A DNA stretch of 64,000 nucleotides from Nocardiopsis sp. FR4 (GTDB taxonomy: Bacteria > Actinomycetota > Actinomycetes > Streptosporangiales > Streptosporangiaceae): positions 186,001 through 250,000 of the forward strand of contig NZ_VWVV01000005.1 in NCBI RefSeq assembly GCF_009830945.1, read 5' to 3'. This document shows, piece by piece, positions 17,139-25,589 of this stretch; the first letter of the stretch is position 1, and every line of letters begins with the position of its first letter. Both the position numbers and the translations under genes were made by a program. A model generated the notes under the pieces. It worked only from the letters and a program-made list of their open reading frames with translations. It was not told the origin of the DNA and did not search any database.

Positions 17139-17969
17139 GTGGCTCGACCGGACGGCCTGGCGCCGCTTACCCGGCACTACCTGATGTGCCGCCCCACCTA
17201 CTTCGCTGTGGAATACGCGATCAACCCCTGGATGGACCCCGCCGCGGGCGTGGACCGCGCGCGTGCGCTCGACCAGTGGGAGGCGCTGCGCGACCTCTAC
17301 CTGCGACTGGGGCACCGGGTCAGCGAGATCACCCCCATCGAGGGCCTGCCCGACATGGTCTTCGCCGCCAACGGCGCCCTGGTCGTGGACGGCCGGGTCT
17401 ACGGCGCGCGCTTCGCCAGCGCCGAACGCACCCCCGAGGGGCCGGCCTACCTGGAGTGGTTCCGCGAGGCGGGCTACACCGAGACCCGCGAGCCCAAGCA
17501 CGTCAACGAGGGGGAGGGCGACTTCCTCACCCTGGGCGAGGTCATCCTGGCCGCCACCGGTTTTCGCACCGAGGCCGCCGCGCACCAGGAGGCCGAGCGC
17601 TTCCTGGGCCGCCCCGTCATCACCCTGCAGCTGACCGACCCCCGCTTCTACCACCTGGACACCGCGCTGTTCGCCCTCTCCGAGGACCGGGTCGTCTACT
17701 ACCCCGGGGCCTTCTCCGCCGGAAGCCAGCGGGTGCTGCGCTCCCTGTACCCCGACGCCCTCCTGGCCACCGAGGAGGACGCCGCCGTGCTCGGCCTCAA
17801 CGCCGTGTGCGACGGCCGCAACGTCGTCCTGGCCGCCGAGGCCACCGGTCTGGCCGACCGGCTGCGCGCCCTCGGCTACACCGTGCACCCCGTGGAGCTG
17901 GACGAACTGCGCAAGGCGGGCGGCGGTGCCAAGTGCTGCACGCTGGAACTGCGCGACGCACCGCTCTGA
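17139..17969 (+). CDS. Dimethylargininase-like amidinohydrolase
   Basis: 276-residue member of the guanidino-group-modifying superfamily. The closest family is NG,NG-dimethylarginine dimethylaminohydrolase (giving citrulline and dimethylamine). Motifs: CRPTYFAVEYAINPWMDP near the N-terminus, LPDMVFAANG, NEGEGDFL, DPRFYHLDTALF with the catalytic His, and the C-terminal GGGAKCCTLELR with the catalytic Cys. GTG 17139 is used because GGGAGG lies 6 bases upstream. In other actinobacteria this gene often accompanies ornithine aminotransferase; here it is alone, but a ureohydrolase group lies 1-6 kb downstream. Arginine deiminase-type activity on another guanidino compound cannot be excluded. Confidence 0.87.
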   Translation: MARPDGLAPLTRHYLMCRPTYFAVEYAINPWMDPAAGVDRARALDQWEALRDLYLRLGHRVSEITPIEGLPDMVFAANGALVVDGRVYGARFASAERTPEGPAYLEWFREAGYTETREPKHVNEGEGDFLTLGEVILAATGFRTEAAAHQEAERFLGRPVITLQLTDPRFYHLDTALFALSEDRVVYYPGAFSAGSQRVLRSLYPDALLATEEDAAVLGLNAVCDGRNVVLAAEATGLADRLRALGYTVHPVELDELRKAGGGAKCCTLELRDAPL

Positions 17970-18174
17970 CAAAATCCCGCCTCCGCCGGCGCACCTTCGT
18001 GCGCAATACGACCAGCAAACCGGAATGGATGTGGGAAATGCCACTCCGCGTTAGGGTCGACTCACTGATAGCCACAGGTCACGTACGCGCGCAAGATCAT
18101 CCGTATCCGGGAAAGCGTATGCCCGGGACTACGGACCCTGGTCAAATAGCGCCATCGCAATAAAGTCTGGGAAC

Positions 18175-18795
18175 GTGACAACGAAACAGCGCCGACTTCC
18201 GCGTCGGATCAGGGAACAGAAGATGATCGACGCCGCCGTCACCGTGTTCTCCCGCGGCGATTACCACACGGTCAGTGTGGAGGAGATCGCCACGGCGGCC
18301 GGGACGTCCAAACCCACCATTTACCAGTACCTGGGTTCCAAGGAGGGGGTCTTCACCGCCTGCGTGCGCCGGGAGACCGATCGGCTCGTGGAGGCCGTGC
18401 GCGCCGCCGTGCACGACCCGCGGGCCCCGGCCGGGGAGGACCCCCTGCACCGGGGGATGCGGGCCTTCTTCACCTTCGTCACCGCCCACCGCGACAGTTG
18501 GACCGTGCTCTACCGGCGAGCGGCCCTGACCAGTGAGCCCTTCGCCGCGGAGACCGCGCGCATGCGCGACCGGGTCACCACCGAGGTCGCCGCGCTCATC
18601 ACCGGCTGCACCCGCGCCGACCTGCCGCTGGCAGCCGAGGACGCCGAACTCCTGGCCCGCATCGCGGTCAGTACCGCCGACGCCTTCGCCGACTGGCTCC
18701 TGGACCACCCGGAGGAGTGCCCGGAGGCCATGGCGCGCCAGGTCACCGACCTGACCTGGTCCCACATGCGGGCCCGCTCCGCCAGCGCGGTGTGA
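18175..18795 (+). CDS. TetR family transcriptional regulator
   Basis: 206-residue repressor-type protein. An N-terminal helix-turn-helix (about residues 12-58, with TVSVEEIATAAGTSKPTIYQYLGSKEGVF) precedes a ligand-binding helical domain. GTG 18175 is preceded by an AT-rich segment (TGGTCA ... CAATAAAGT, about 18139-18167) that looks like its own promoter. It is convergent with the aldehyde dehydrogenase gene, from which it is separated by a hairpin. The target is unknown: it may control itself or the neighbouring group. Confidence 0.88.
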   Translation: MTTKQRRLPRRIREQKMIDAAVTVFSRGDYHTVSVEEIATAAGTSKPTIYQYLGSKEGVFTACVRRETDRLVEAVRAAVHDPRAPAGEDPLHRGMRAFFTFVTAHRDSWTVLYRRAALTSEPFAAETARMRDRVTTEVAALITGCTRADLPLAAEDAELLARIAVSTADAFADWLLDHPEECPEAMARQVTDLTWSHMRARSASAV

Positions 18796-18800
18796 CCCGG

Positions 18801-18841
18801 ACCGGGACGCGAAGGCCTCCGGGCCGGGCACGCGTCCCGGT
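18801..18841. terminator. Bidirectional hairpin terminator
   Basis: ACCGGGACGCG (18801-18811) and its complement (18831-18841) form a perfect 11-bp stem around a GC-rich loop that can itself pair, between the convergent TetR and aldehyde dehydrogenase genes. Confidence 0.6.
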
Positions 18842-20283
18842 CAGCGCAGGGCGCTCATCACGTGCTTGACCCGCGTGTAGTCCTCCAGGCTGTAGGCCGA
18901 CAGGTCCTTGCCGTACCCGGAGTGCCCGAACCCGCCGTGCGGCATCTCCGAGGTCAGCCCGCCGTGGCTGTTGACCCACACCGCGCCGAAGTCCAGTTCG
19001 GCGCTGACCCGCAGCGCGCGGGCGTGGTCGGCCGTCCACACCGAGGAGGCCAGCCCCTGCTCGACCCCGTTGGCCAGCGCCAGGGCCTCCTCCTCGGTGG
19101 TGAAGCGCTGCACGGTCACCACCGGGCCGAAGACCTCCTCGCGGACGATCTCGTCGTCGGCGCGCAGGCCCGACACCACGGTGGGCGCCAGGAAGAAGCC
19201 CTTCCCGCCCACCCGGTGGCCGCCGGTCTCCACCACCGCGTGCGCGGGCAGGCGCTCCAGCAGCCCCGTGACACGGGCGAACTGGTCGGCGTTGTTGAGC
19301 GGGCCGAAGTCCCCGGCCTCCTCGGGCGAACGCCCGGTGACCTGGGCCGCGGCCAGCCGGGACAGTTCGGCCACGAACGCGTCGTGGACGCGCTCGTGCA
19401 CCAGCACCCGGGTGGCCGCGGTGCAGTCCTGGCCCGCGTTGAGGAAGGCCCCCGCCACGACGCCCCGGGCGGTCGCCTCCACGTCGGCGTCGTCGAAGAC
19501 CAGCACGGGGGCGTTGCCGCCCAACTCCAGGTGCAGCCGCTTGAGGTCGGCCGAGGCGGCCCGGGCCACCTGCACGCCCGCCCGGGTGGACCCGGTCAGC
19601 GACACCAGCCGCACCGCCGGGTGCTCCACCACCAGCCGCCCGGTGTCGCGGTCGCCCACCACCACGTTGAACACCCCCGGGGGCAGCACGTCGGCGGCGG
19701 CCTCGGCCAGCATGACCGTGGTGGTCGGAGTGGTCTCGGCGGGCTTGAGCACCACCGTGTTGCCCGCCGCCAGCGCCGGACCGATCTTCCACACCGCCAT
19801 CATCAGCGGGTAGTTCCACGGGGTGATGCCCGCGCACACCCCCACCGGCTCACGGCGCACCCAGGAGGTGTGCCCCTCCAGGTACTCGGCGGCCGCGCGG
19901 CCCTCCAGGTGGCGCGCGGCCCCGGCGAAGAAGCGCAGGGTGTCCACGCAGAAGGGGATCTCCTCCTCCAGCACCGAGGCGCGCGGCTTGCCGGTCTCGC
20001 GGCACTCGGCGTCGGCGAACTCCCCGGCGCGGGCGGCCAGGGCGTCGGCCAGCGCCAGCAGGGCGTCCTGGCGCCGGGCCGGGGTGCCCCGCCCGCGCCA
20101 CCCGGCGAAGGCGCGGGCGGAGGAGGCCATGGCCGCCTCGACCTCGGCGGCCCCGCCGACCCCGGCGCGCCCGCTGACCTCTCCGGTGACCGGGTCGACC
20201 AGGTCCAGGGTCCGGGCGTCCCCGGCCGGGAGCGGGTGCCCGTCGACGAAGCTGGGCAGGGTGTCGAAGGCGTCGATGCGCAT
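18841..20283 (-). CDS. Aldehyde dehydrogenase, aminobutyraldehyde/guanidinobutyraldehyde type
   Basis: 480-residue NAD(P)-dependent aldehyde dehydrogenase. Visible motifs: ITPWNYPLMMAVWKIGPALAAGN, the coenzyme-binding SLTGSTRAG, the general base in LELGGNAPV (Glu), the catalytic Cys in NAGQDCTAA, and EEVFGPVVTV. The NAGQDCTAA sequence and overall pattern match the gamma-aminobutyraldehyde dehydrogenase (PatD-like) group. It is the distal gene of a minus-strand set with an NCS1 permease and a ureohydrolase (35 bases after the permease stop). That context suggests oxidation of the amino- or guanidino-aldehyde formed from a polyamine or guanidino compound. The group is firm; the exact aldehyde is inferred. 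Confidence 0.88.
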   Translation of the reverse strand: MRIDAFDTLPSFVDGHPLPAGDARTLDLVDPVTGEVSGRAGVGGAAEVEAAMASSARAFAGWRGRGTPARRQDALLALADALAARAGEFADAECRETGKPRASVLEEEIPFCVDTLRFFAGAARHLEGRAAAEYLEGHTSWVRREPVGVCAGITPWNYPLMMAVWKIGPALAAGNTVVLKPAETTPTTTVMLAEAAADVLPPGVFNVVVGDRDTGRLVVEHPAVRLVSLTGSTRAGVQVARAASADLKRLHLELGGNAPVLVFDDADVEATARGVVAGAFLNAGQDCTAATRVLVHERVHDAFVAELSRLAAAQVTGRSPEEAGDFGPLNNADQFARVTGLLERLPAHAVVETGGHRVGGKGFFLAPTVVSGLRADDEIVREEVFGPVVTVQRFTTEEEALALANGVEQGLASSVWTADHARALRVSAELDFGAVWVNSHGGLTSEMPHGGFGHSGYGKDLSAYSLEDYTRVKHVMSALR

Positions 20284-20318
20284 GTGTCCTCGTGTCGGTC
20301 GCGATGGATGGGGAAAGG

Positions 20319-21887
20319 TCAGGGGGCGGTCGGTTCGGGCGCGGACTCGCCCGCGTCCCGGGGAGCGGCGGCGGTCCGGAACGCCGGTTCGGGGACGGCG
20401 CCGCCCACCGGCTCCGGGGCGGCCGGGACCAGCCAGGGGCCCCGGGGCCCGAACACCGCGCGCGGCTCGGGGAAGGCCACCACGGCGGCCGGGTAGACGA
20501 CCGCGGCCGTCACCAGGGCCGCGGGCAGGCTCAGGTCCACCCCGCCCGCCAGGTTCCCCAGCGGACCCACCAGCATCGGGGTGTTGGCGAAGGCCAGCCC
20601 GGCCAGCGCGGCCAGCGCCCAGGCCGCCAGGGCCCGCCAGTTCAGGCCGCCGCGGAACCAGTAGGCGCCGCCCCGGCGCCCCTCGTTGAACACCTGCAGG
20701 TCCTCCACCAGGTAGAACCCGCGCCGGAACGCGTAGCCGAGCATGAGGATGACCATCCACGGCGAGGTGAGCAGCACGATGAGGACGGCGAAGGCGTTGA
20801 TGGTGTCGACGATGTCGAACAGGAAGGTGCCCACGAACACCAGCACCAGCGCCAGGCAGCCCACCACCACGGTTCCCTGGACCCGGTTGAGCCGGGGCAC
20901 CAGCGAGGAGAAGTCCAGGCCGGTGCCGTACAGGGCGGTGGTGCCGGTGGACAGCCCGCCGATCAGGGCCACCAGCAGCAGCGGCAGGGCGTACCACAGC
21001 GGGGAGGCCGCGGCCAGGCCCGTGACGTAGTCCCCGGGGTCGGCGACCAGGGTCGCGGTGGCCAGCCCGAAGAGGAACGGCAGCAGGGTGGCCGCCTGGG
21101 CCAGGAACGGCGCGGCCAGCAGCGAGCGGGTGGAACGGGAGGCCGGGATGTAGCGCGCCCAGTCGCCCAGGAACCCGCCGAAGGAGACGGGGTTGGCCAT
21201 GATGGTCAGCACCGCCAGCACCCAGGTCGGCCAGAACCCGCCCAGGACGTAGTCGCCGCTCCCGGCGTAGGAGGGGTCGAAGGCGCCGCCGTAGGCCACC
21301 GCGCCCAACAGCATGAGCGCGCTGCCCGCCACCACGGCGACCTTGTTGATCAGGAGCATGAACTGGTACCCGAACACGCACACGGCGAACACCGCCACGG
21401 CGATGACCCCGTAGGCGACCGCGCGCAGCCACTCACCGCCCTCGAAGCCGAACCGCGCGGCCGCGCCCACGATCGCGTCGCCGCTGACCCACACCGAGAT
21501 GGAGAAGAAGGTCACAGCGGTCAGCAACGACAGCAGGGAGCCCAGGGAGCGGCCCACCACGCCGAAGTGCGCGCCGGAGGAGACCGCGTTGTTGGTGCGC
21601 GTGCGCGGCCCGAACAGCGCCATCGGCGACAGGATCAGCGCGCCCGCCACCACACCGACCACCGTCGCGCTCGCGGCGGCGGCGAAGCCCAGCCCGTAGG
21701 CGATGGGCAGGGTGCCCAGGATGATGGTGGCGAAGGTGTTGGCGCCCCCGAAGGTCAGGCGGAACAGGTCGAAGGGGCGCGAGGTCTGCGCGCGCACCGG
21801 GATCGGCGCGACACCGAAGCTCTCCACCTCGGTCACTCTCGGGGGCGCGGCGGGGACGGTCTCGTCCGGGCGGTGGGGTACGGGCAC
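20319..21887 (-). CDS. NCS1 family nucleobase/allantoin-type transporter
   Basis: 522-residue nucleobase:cation symporter-1 family protein with about 12 membrane segments. Recognisable: VESFGVAPIPVRAQTS before the first helix, RLTFGGANTFATIILGTLPI, SPMALFGPRTRTNNAVSSGAHFGVVGRS (characteristic of helices 2-3), and GDWARYIPA. GTG 21887 is preceded by GGAG. NCS1 members carry purines, cytosine, hydantoins, allantoin or vitamins. Here the neighbours (ureohydrolase, aldehyde dehydrogenase, PucR) point to a nitrogen-rich compound, perhaps a guanidino or ureido substrate. A short hairpin (CTCCCGGGC-TCG-GCCCGGGAG, 21909-21929) lies in the gap to the upstream ureohydrolase gene and may tune relative expression. 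Confidence 0.9.
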   Translation of the reverse strand: MPVPHRPDETVPAAPPRVTEVESFGVAPIPVRAQTSRPFDLFRLTFGGANTFATIILGTLPIAYGLGFAAAASATVVGVVAGALILSPMALFGPRTRTNNAVSSGAHFGVVGRSLGSLLSLLTAVTFFSISVWVSGDAIVGAAARFGFEGGEWLRAVAYGVIAVAVFAVCVFGYQFMLLINKVAVVAGSALMLLGAVAYGGAFDPSYAGSGDYVLGGFWPTWVLAVLTIMANPVSFGGFLGDWARYIPASRSTRSLLAAPFLAQAATLLPFLFGLATATLVADPGDYVTGLAAASPLWYALPLLLVALIGGLSTGTTALYGTGLDFSSLVPRLNRVQGTVVVGCLALVLVFVGTFLFDIVDTINAFAVLIVLLTSPWMVILMLGYAFRRGFYLVEDLQVFNEGRRGGAYWFRGGLNWRALAAWALAALAGLAFANTPMLVGPLGNLAGGVDLSLPAALVTAAVVYPAAVVAFPEPRAVFGPRGPWLVPAAPEPVGGAVPEPAFRTAAAPRDAGESAPEPTAP

Positions 21888-21908
21888 GGCGTTACTCCAG
21901 GCAGGAGG

Positions 21909-21929
21909 CTCCCGGGCTCGGCCCGGGAG
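21909..21929 (-). other. Intra-operon hairpin
   Basis: CTCCCGGGC-TCG-GCCCGGGAG, a perfect 9-bp stem with a 3-base loop, in the 192-base gap between the ureohydrolase and NCS1 genes. It may be a partial terminator or an mRNA processing or stability element. Confidence 0.45.
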
Positions 21930-22079
21930 GCTGTGAACAGGGAAGGGGGAGGGGCGCGCGGCGCCGTTGACGCGCGCCCCGGGGGCGGCCGGGTCCCGGA
22001 GCCGGGCGGGTTCCGGGACCCGGGGCCGTGCGCCTGGGCCGGTGCGGCGGGCGTACCCGTCGGCCGCGGGGGAGGCGGC

Positions 22080-23027
22080 TCAGGCCCGGTGGTTCAGCGC
22101 CAGCACGCTGACCAGGTCGTAGGCCACGTGGGAGGCGGCCGTGGCGGTGATCTGGGCGTGGTCGTAGGCGGGGGCGACCTCCACCACGTCGGCGCCCACG
22201 AGGTTGCACGAGGCCAGTCCGCGCAGGATCTCCAGCAGCTCGCGGCTGGTCAGGCCGCCCGCCTCGGGGGTGCCGGTGCCGGGGGCGTGCGCGGGGTCGA
22301 GCACGTCGATGTCCACCGACACGTACAGCGGCCGGTCGCCGATGCGCTGGCGCAGGGCGTCGGCGACCTCGTCCACGCCCTTACGCATGACGTCGGCGGA
22401 GGTGACGATGCCGAACCCGAACCGACGGTCCTCCTCCAGGTCCTTCTTGCCGTACAGCGGGCCGCGGGTGCCCACGTGGCACAGCGCCTCGGTGTCGAGG
22501 ATGCCCTCCTCCACGGCTCTGCGGAACGGGGTGCCGTGGGTGTAGGGCTCGCCGAAGTAGGTGTCCCAGGTGTCCAGGTGGGCGTCGAAGTGGAGCAGGG
22601 CGATGGGCCCGTACCGGCGGTACAGCGAGCGCAGCAGCGGCAGGGCGATGGTGTGGTCGCCGCCCAGGGTGACCAGGCGGGTGCCCGCCCGCACGAACTG
22701 GGAGGAGGCCTCGTCCAGGGTCTCCACGGCGTCGCCGATGGAGAAGGGGTTGACCGCGATGTCACCACCGTCGACCACCTGCGCGGCGGCGAAGGGGGAC
22801 ACGTCCAGGCCCGGGTGGTAGGGGCGCAGTAGTCGGCTGGCCTCGCGGATGGCCGAGGGGCCGAAGCGAGCGCCGGGGCGGTAGGAGACCCCGGTGTCGA
22901 AGGGGACGCCGACCACGGCGATGTCGGCCCGCTCCACCTGGTCGATGCGGGGCAGCCGGGCGAAGGTCGCCGGTCCGGCGAAGCGCGGCACGAGGCTGGA
23001 GTCGGTGGGTCCGATCGGTGCGTTCAT
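22080..23027 (-). CDS. Ureohydrolase (agmatinase / guanidinobutyrase family)
   Basis: 315-residue Mn2+-dependent (possibly Ni2+-dependent) ureohydrolase that releases urea from a guanidino compound. All metal-site motifs are present: GGDHT (His125), FDAHLDTWD (Asp148, His150, Asp152) and [22 protein letters not shown] with the last two Asp ligands. The sequence matches the bacterial agmatinase/SpeB-like group rather than arginase. With the NCS1 permease and aldehyde dehydrogenase downstream, it probably acts on agmatine, 4-guanidinobutyrate or a related guanidino compound. ATG 23027. It diverges from a PucR regulator (281-base gap), the likely controller. Confidence 0.9.
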   Translation of the reverse strand: MNAPIGPTDSSLVPRFAGPATFARLPRIDQVERADIAVVGVPFDTGVSYRPGARFGPSAIREASRLLRPYHPGLDVSPFAAAQVVDGGDIAVNPFSIGDAVETLDEASSQFVRAGTRLVTLGGDHTIALPLLRSLYRRYGPIALLHFDAHLDTWDTYFGEPYTHGTPFRRAVEEGILDTEALCHVGTRGPLYGKKDLEEDRRFGFGIVTSADVMRKGVDEVADALRQRIGDRPLYVSVDIDVLDPAHAPGTGTPEAGGLTSRELLEILRGLASCNLVGADVVEVAPAYDHAQITATAASHVAYDLVSVLALNHRA

Positions 23028-23308
23028 CGGGTGCGGGTGTCCCTCTCGTCGTCGGTGTGCTCGGCACGGCCGGTGCCGTTCGGTGCCGTCTCGTGGGCGG
23101 TTCCCGGGTCCGGTGTCCCGGCGGCGGCGGCGCGGGCCACGGCAACTGCGGACAGGTTAGGTAGGCCCGGGTGCGCACTCCAGCGGATGAACCGCCCAGT
23201 CATGGGTGTTTCTTGGGATGAGGTATCCATAACGTGCGGTGCGCGCGCTTCTGTGTGCGAAGCCCGGGGCCGCCGCGACGCACACACGACGGCCACGGAG
23301 GGGGCGCG
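23028..23308. promoter_or_regulatory. Divergent promoter region, ureohydrolase group / PucR
   Basis: 281 bases between divergent starts. An AT-richer patch near 23205-23235 contains GGAT-GAGGT-ATCC (23216-23228), with near-symmetric flanks, the best operator candidate for the adjacent PucR protein. Confidence 0.4.
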
Positions 23309-24811
23309 ATGCCGGACGAGGGCCACACGGTGCCGCTGAGCACGGTCCTGGCCCGCCGCGACCTGGACCTGACCGCCCTCGTGGCGGCGGGGGATCCCGG
23401 GATCGGCTGGGCGGTGGTCAGCGAGCTGGCCGACCCCGCGGCCTACCTGCGCGGCGGCGAACTGCTGCTCACCGCGGGCGTCAACCTGCCCGGCACCGGG
23501 CCGGGGCTGCGCGCCTACGTGGACTCCCTGGTCGGGGCCGGGGTCAGCGCGGTGGGCTTCGGGGTCACCCCCGTCCACGACACCGTGCCGGCCGGACTGG
23601 TCGACCAGTGCCGCCTGCGCGGCCTGCCGCTGGTGGAGGTGCCCCGCCCCACCCCCTTCGCCGCCGTCAGCCAGGCCGTGGGCGCCGAACTGGAGGAACT
23701 GCGCCTGCGCGACCTGCGCCGCCTGGGTGAGGCGCACCAGGCCCTGGCCCTGGCCGTCACCGACGACGCCCCGGTGGACCGCGTCCTGCGGGTGCTGGCC
23801 GAGGCCCTGGGCGGCTGGGCGGTCCTGGCCCGCCCCTCGGCCTCGGTGCCGCCGGGCGCCCACCGCACGCCCGGCGCCCCGCCGGAGGCGGAACCGGAAC
23901 TGGACGAGCTCCTGGACCGGCTCACCCGCCCCCGCGGGCCGCGCAGCGCCAAGGCCCTCCTGGGCGGCGACGAGGTGTTCCTTCACACCGTGGGCTCCCC
24001 GCCCCGGGAGCACGGCGTGGCCGTGGTCGGCCGCCCCGACCCCCTGGGCGTCACCGACAGGGCCGTCCTGCGCACCGCCACCGCCCTGCTGGAGGTGCTC
24101 GCCCGCACCTTCCAGCGCAGCGCCCCCTCCGCCCAGGGACGCCTGCTCACCGGCCTGCTCCTGGAGGGCGGCCTGCCCGAGGGGGCCGGGCCGCTGCTGG
24201 CCGAGCTCACCGGCGCCCGCGAGGGCGGCTCCGGAGCCCACCGCGTCCTGCACGCCGCCCCGGTCGGCCGGGGGCCCAGCACCGCGCCCGCCGCGCTGCC
24301 CCTGGACACCCGGCTGCTGGAGGCCGGTTCCGAGCGGCTGCGGGCCGTCCTCGCCGACGGGGGCGAGACCGTGCACCGGAGCCTGCTGGACCGCCTGCGC
24401 GTCCACGGCTGGATCGGCGCCCTGAGCGGGCCGGTGCCGCCCGAGCGCCTGGCCGAGGCCGACCGGCGCGCCCGGGCCCTGCTCGCCCGGGCCCGGGCGG
24501 TCGGCGGACCGCTGCTGGAGGAGGGTGACCCCCTGGACGCCCTGCTGGGGCCCGCCGCCGAGGACCTGGCCCGCCGGGTCCTGGGTCCGCTGGCGGGAAC
24601 CGACGAGACCGCCCGAGCGCTGCGCCGCACCCTGCGGGTCTGGCTCACCCGGCACGGCAACTGGGATCGGGCCGCCACCGACCTGGGCGCGCACCGCAAC
24701 AGCGTGCGCTACCGGATCGGCCGGATCGAGCGCGACCTGGGCGTGGACCTGGCCGACGCCGAACAGCGCATGCGCCTGTGGTTCGCCCTCACCCGCCTGC
24801 CCGGGGAGTGA
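23309..24811 (+). CDS. PucR family transcriptional regulator
   Basis: 500-residue regulator. The N-terminal PucR domain (about residues 6-125) shows VPLSTVLARRDLDL, AYLRGGELLLTAG and GLPLVEVPRPTPFAAVSQAVGAEL. A GGDEF-like middle region follows, and a C-terminal HTH_30 (about residues 435-490) with LRVWLTRHGNWDRAATDLGAHRNSVRYRIGRIERDLG. ATG 23309 is chosen over longer frames because of GGAGGGG upstream. It is divergent from the ureohydrolase-permease-aldehyde dehydrogenase set, so it probably activates that set in response to a nitrogen compound, as PucR proteins do for purine or amine catabolism. Confidence 0.9.
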   Translation: MPDEGHTVPLSTVLARRDLDLTALVAAGDPGIGWAVVSELADPAAYLRGGELLLTAGVNLPGTGPGLRAYVDSLVGAGVSAVGFGVTPVHDTVPAGLVDQCRLRGLPLVEVPRPTPFAAVSQAVGAELEELRLRDLRRLGEAHQALALAVTDDAPVDRVLRVLAEALGGWAVLARPSASVPPGAHRTPGAPPEAEPELDELLDRLTRPRGPRSAKALLGGDEVFLHTVGSPPREHGVAVVGRPDPLGVTDRAVLRTATALLEVLARTFQRSAPSAQGRLLTGLLLEGGLPEGAGPLLAELTGAREGGSGAHRVLHAAPVGRGPSTAPAALPLDTRLLEAGSERLRAVLADGGETVHRSLLDRLRVHGWIGALSGPVPPERLAEADRRARALLARARAVGGPLLEEGDPLDALLGPAAEDLARRVLGPLAGTDETARALRRTLRVWLTRHGNWDRAATDLGAHRNSVRYRIGRIERDLGVDLADAEQRMRLWFALTRLPGE

Positions 24812-25589
24812 GGTCCGCGGGAGCGTCCGGTGTCCCGTGCGCTCCCACGTGCCGTCTCCTGCGCGGGAGGCGTCCCACGCCAGGTGATGAGTGGTGCGTG
24901 GCCGTCACCGGCGCGCCCCCGCCAGCGCGGCTCCCGGGGGCGCGGAGCGGTGCGCATCTGCTCTGTCGGCCGGGAATCGCGGAGAGCCGCTCGCCCGGCG
25001 AGGAGACATCGGGCATAATCCCGGTGGGAGAGCGGAAGGCGCCGGCGGCTTCCGGAACGCGGGTGCGGCCCCGTTCCCTCCACCTCGCCCGCACCCGCGG
25101 GGGACGCCGCCGTGAACGCCAGGGGGCGCCGACTGCCGGCGTGACGGATTCCTCGAACCCACACGAGCACACACGGGTGAGCGCCGTGGCGCTGACCGCC
25201 AGGATGGAGACACCCGGTGCCGAGGAGGCTCCCGGAGAAGCCCGTCGTGGGCGGTGGCCGGGAAACTTCGCGGATTCCCGCCACGCGCGTCCCCGGTCTT
25301 CGCTACCGTCGTCTCGAACACACCGACGCAGGTACACGGTCACAGGAGGTGGTCGGGGTGGCACGTACCGGTACGAGGCGGCTTCGGCAGCCGGGTGAGC
25401 CGTTCCTGGTCCCCGCCCCGAGCGGGGCGGCCGTGCGTGACCGGGCTCCGAAACGCGTTCACGGTGCGCGTCGCCGGGCGGGGAGAAGGAGAACGCGGAA
25501 GACCAGCGGGCCCGGCACCGTTCGGGGCGCGCGCGGTTCCGGGACGCGGGGTCAGGTGCCACTCCCGGATACTGTTTAGGAACGGTCCC
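24812..25589. other. Gene-free stretch between PucR and GAF regulators
   Basis: About 780 bases. Open frames on both strands show no recognisable family, no consistent ribosome binding site and strong compositional bias (Arg/Pro/Gly-rich), so I call none. The last 40 bases before 25590 include GGATACTGTTTAGG, a possible -10 region for the GAF regulator. Confidence 0.45.

Noticed and set aside
20292..22832. Long plus-strand open frame opposite the NCS1 and ureohydrolase genes
   Set aside because: Frame shadow of two well-supported genes; no recognisable domain.
24812..25589. Possible gene between the PucR and GAF regulators
   Set aside because: Several open frames, but none with a start signal or family resemblance; composition is that of GC-rich noise.
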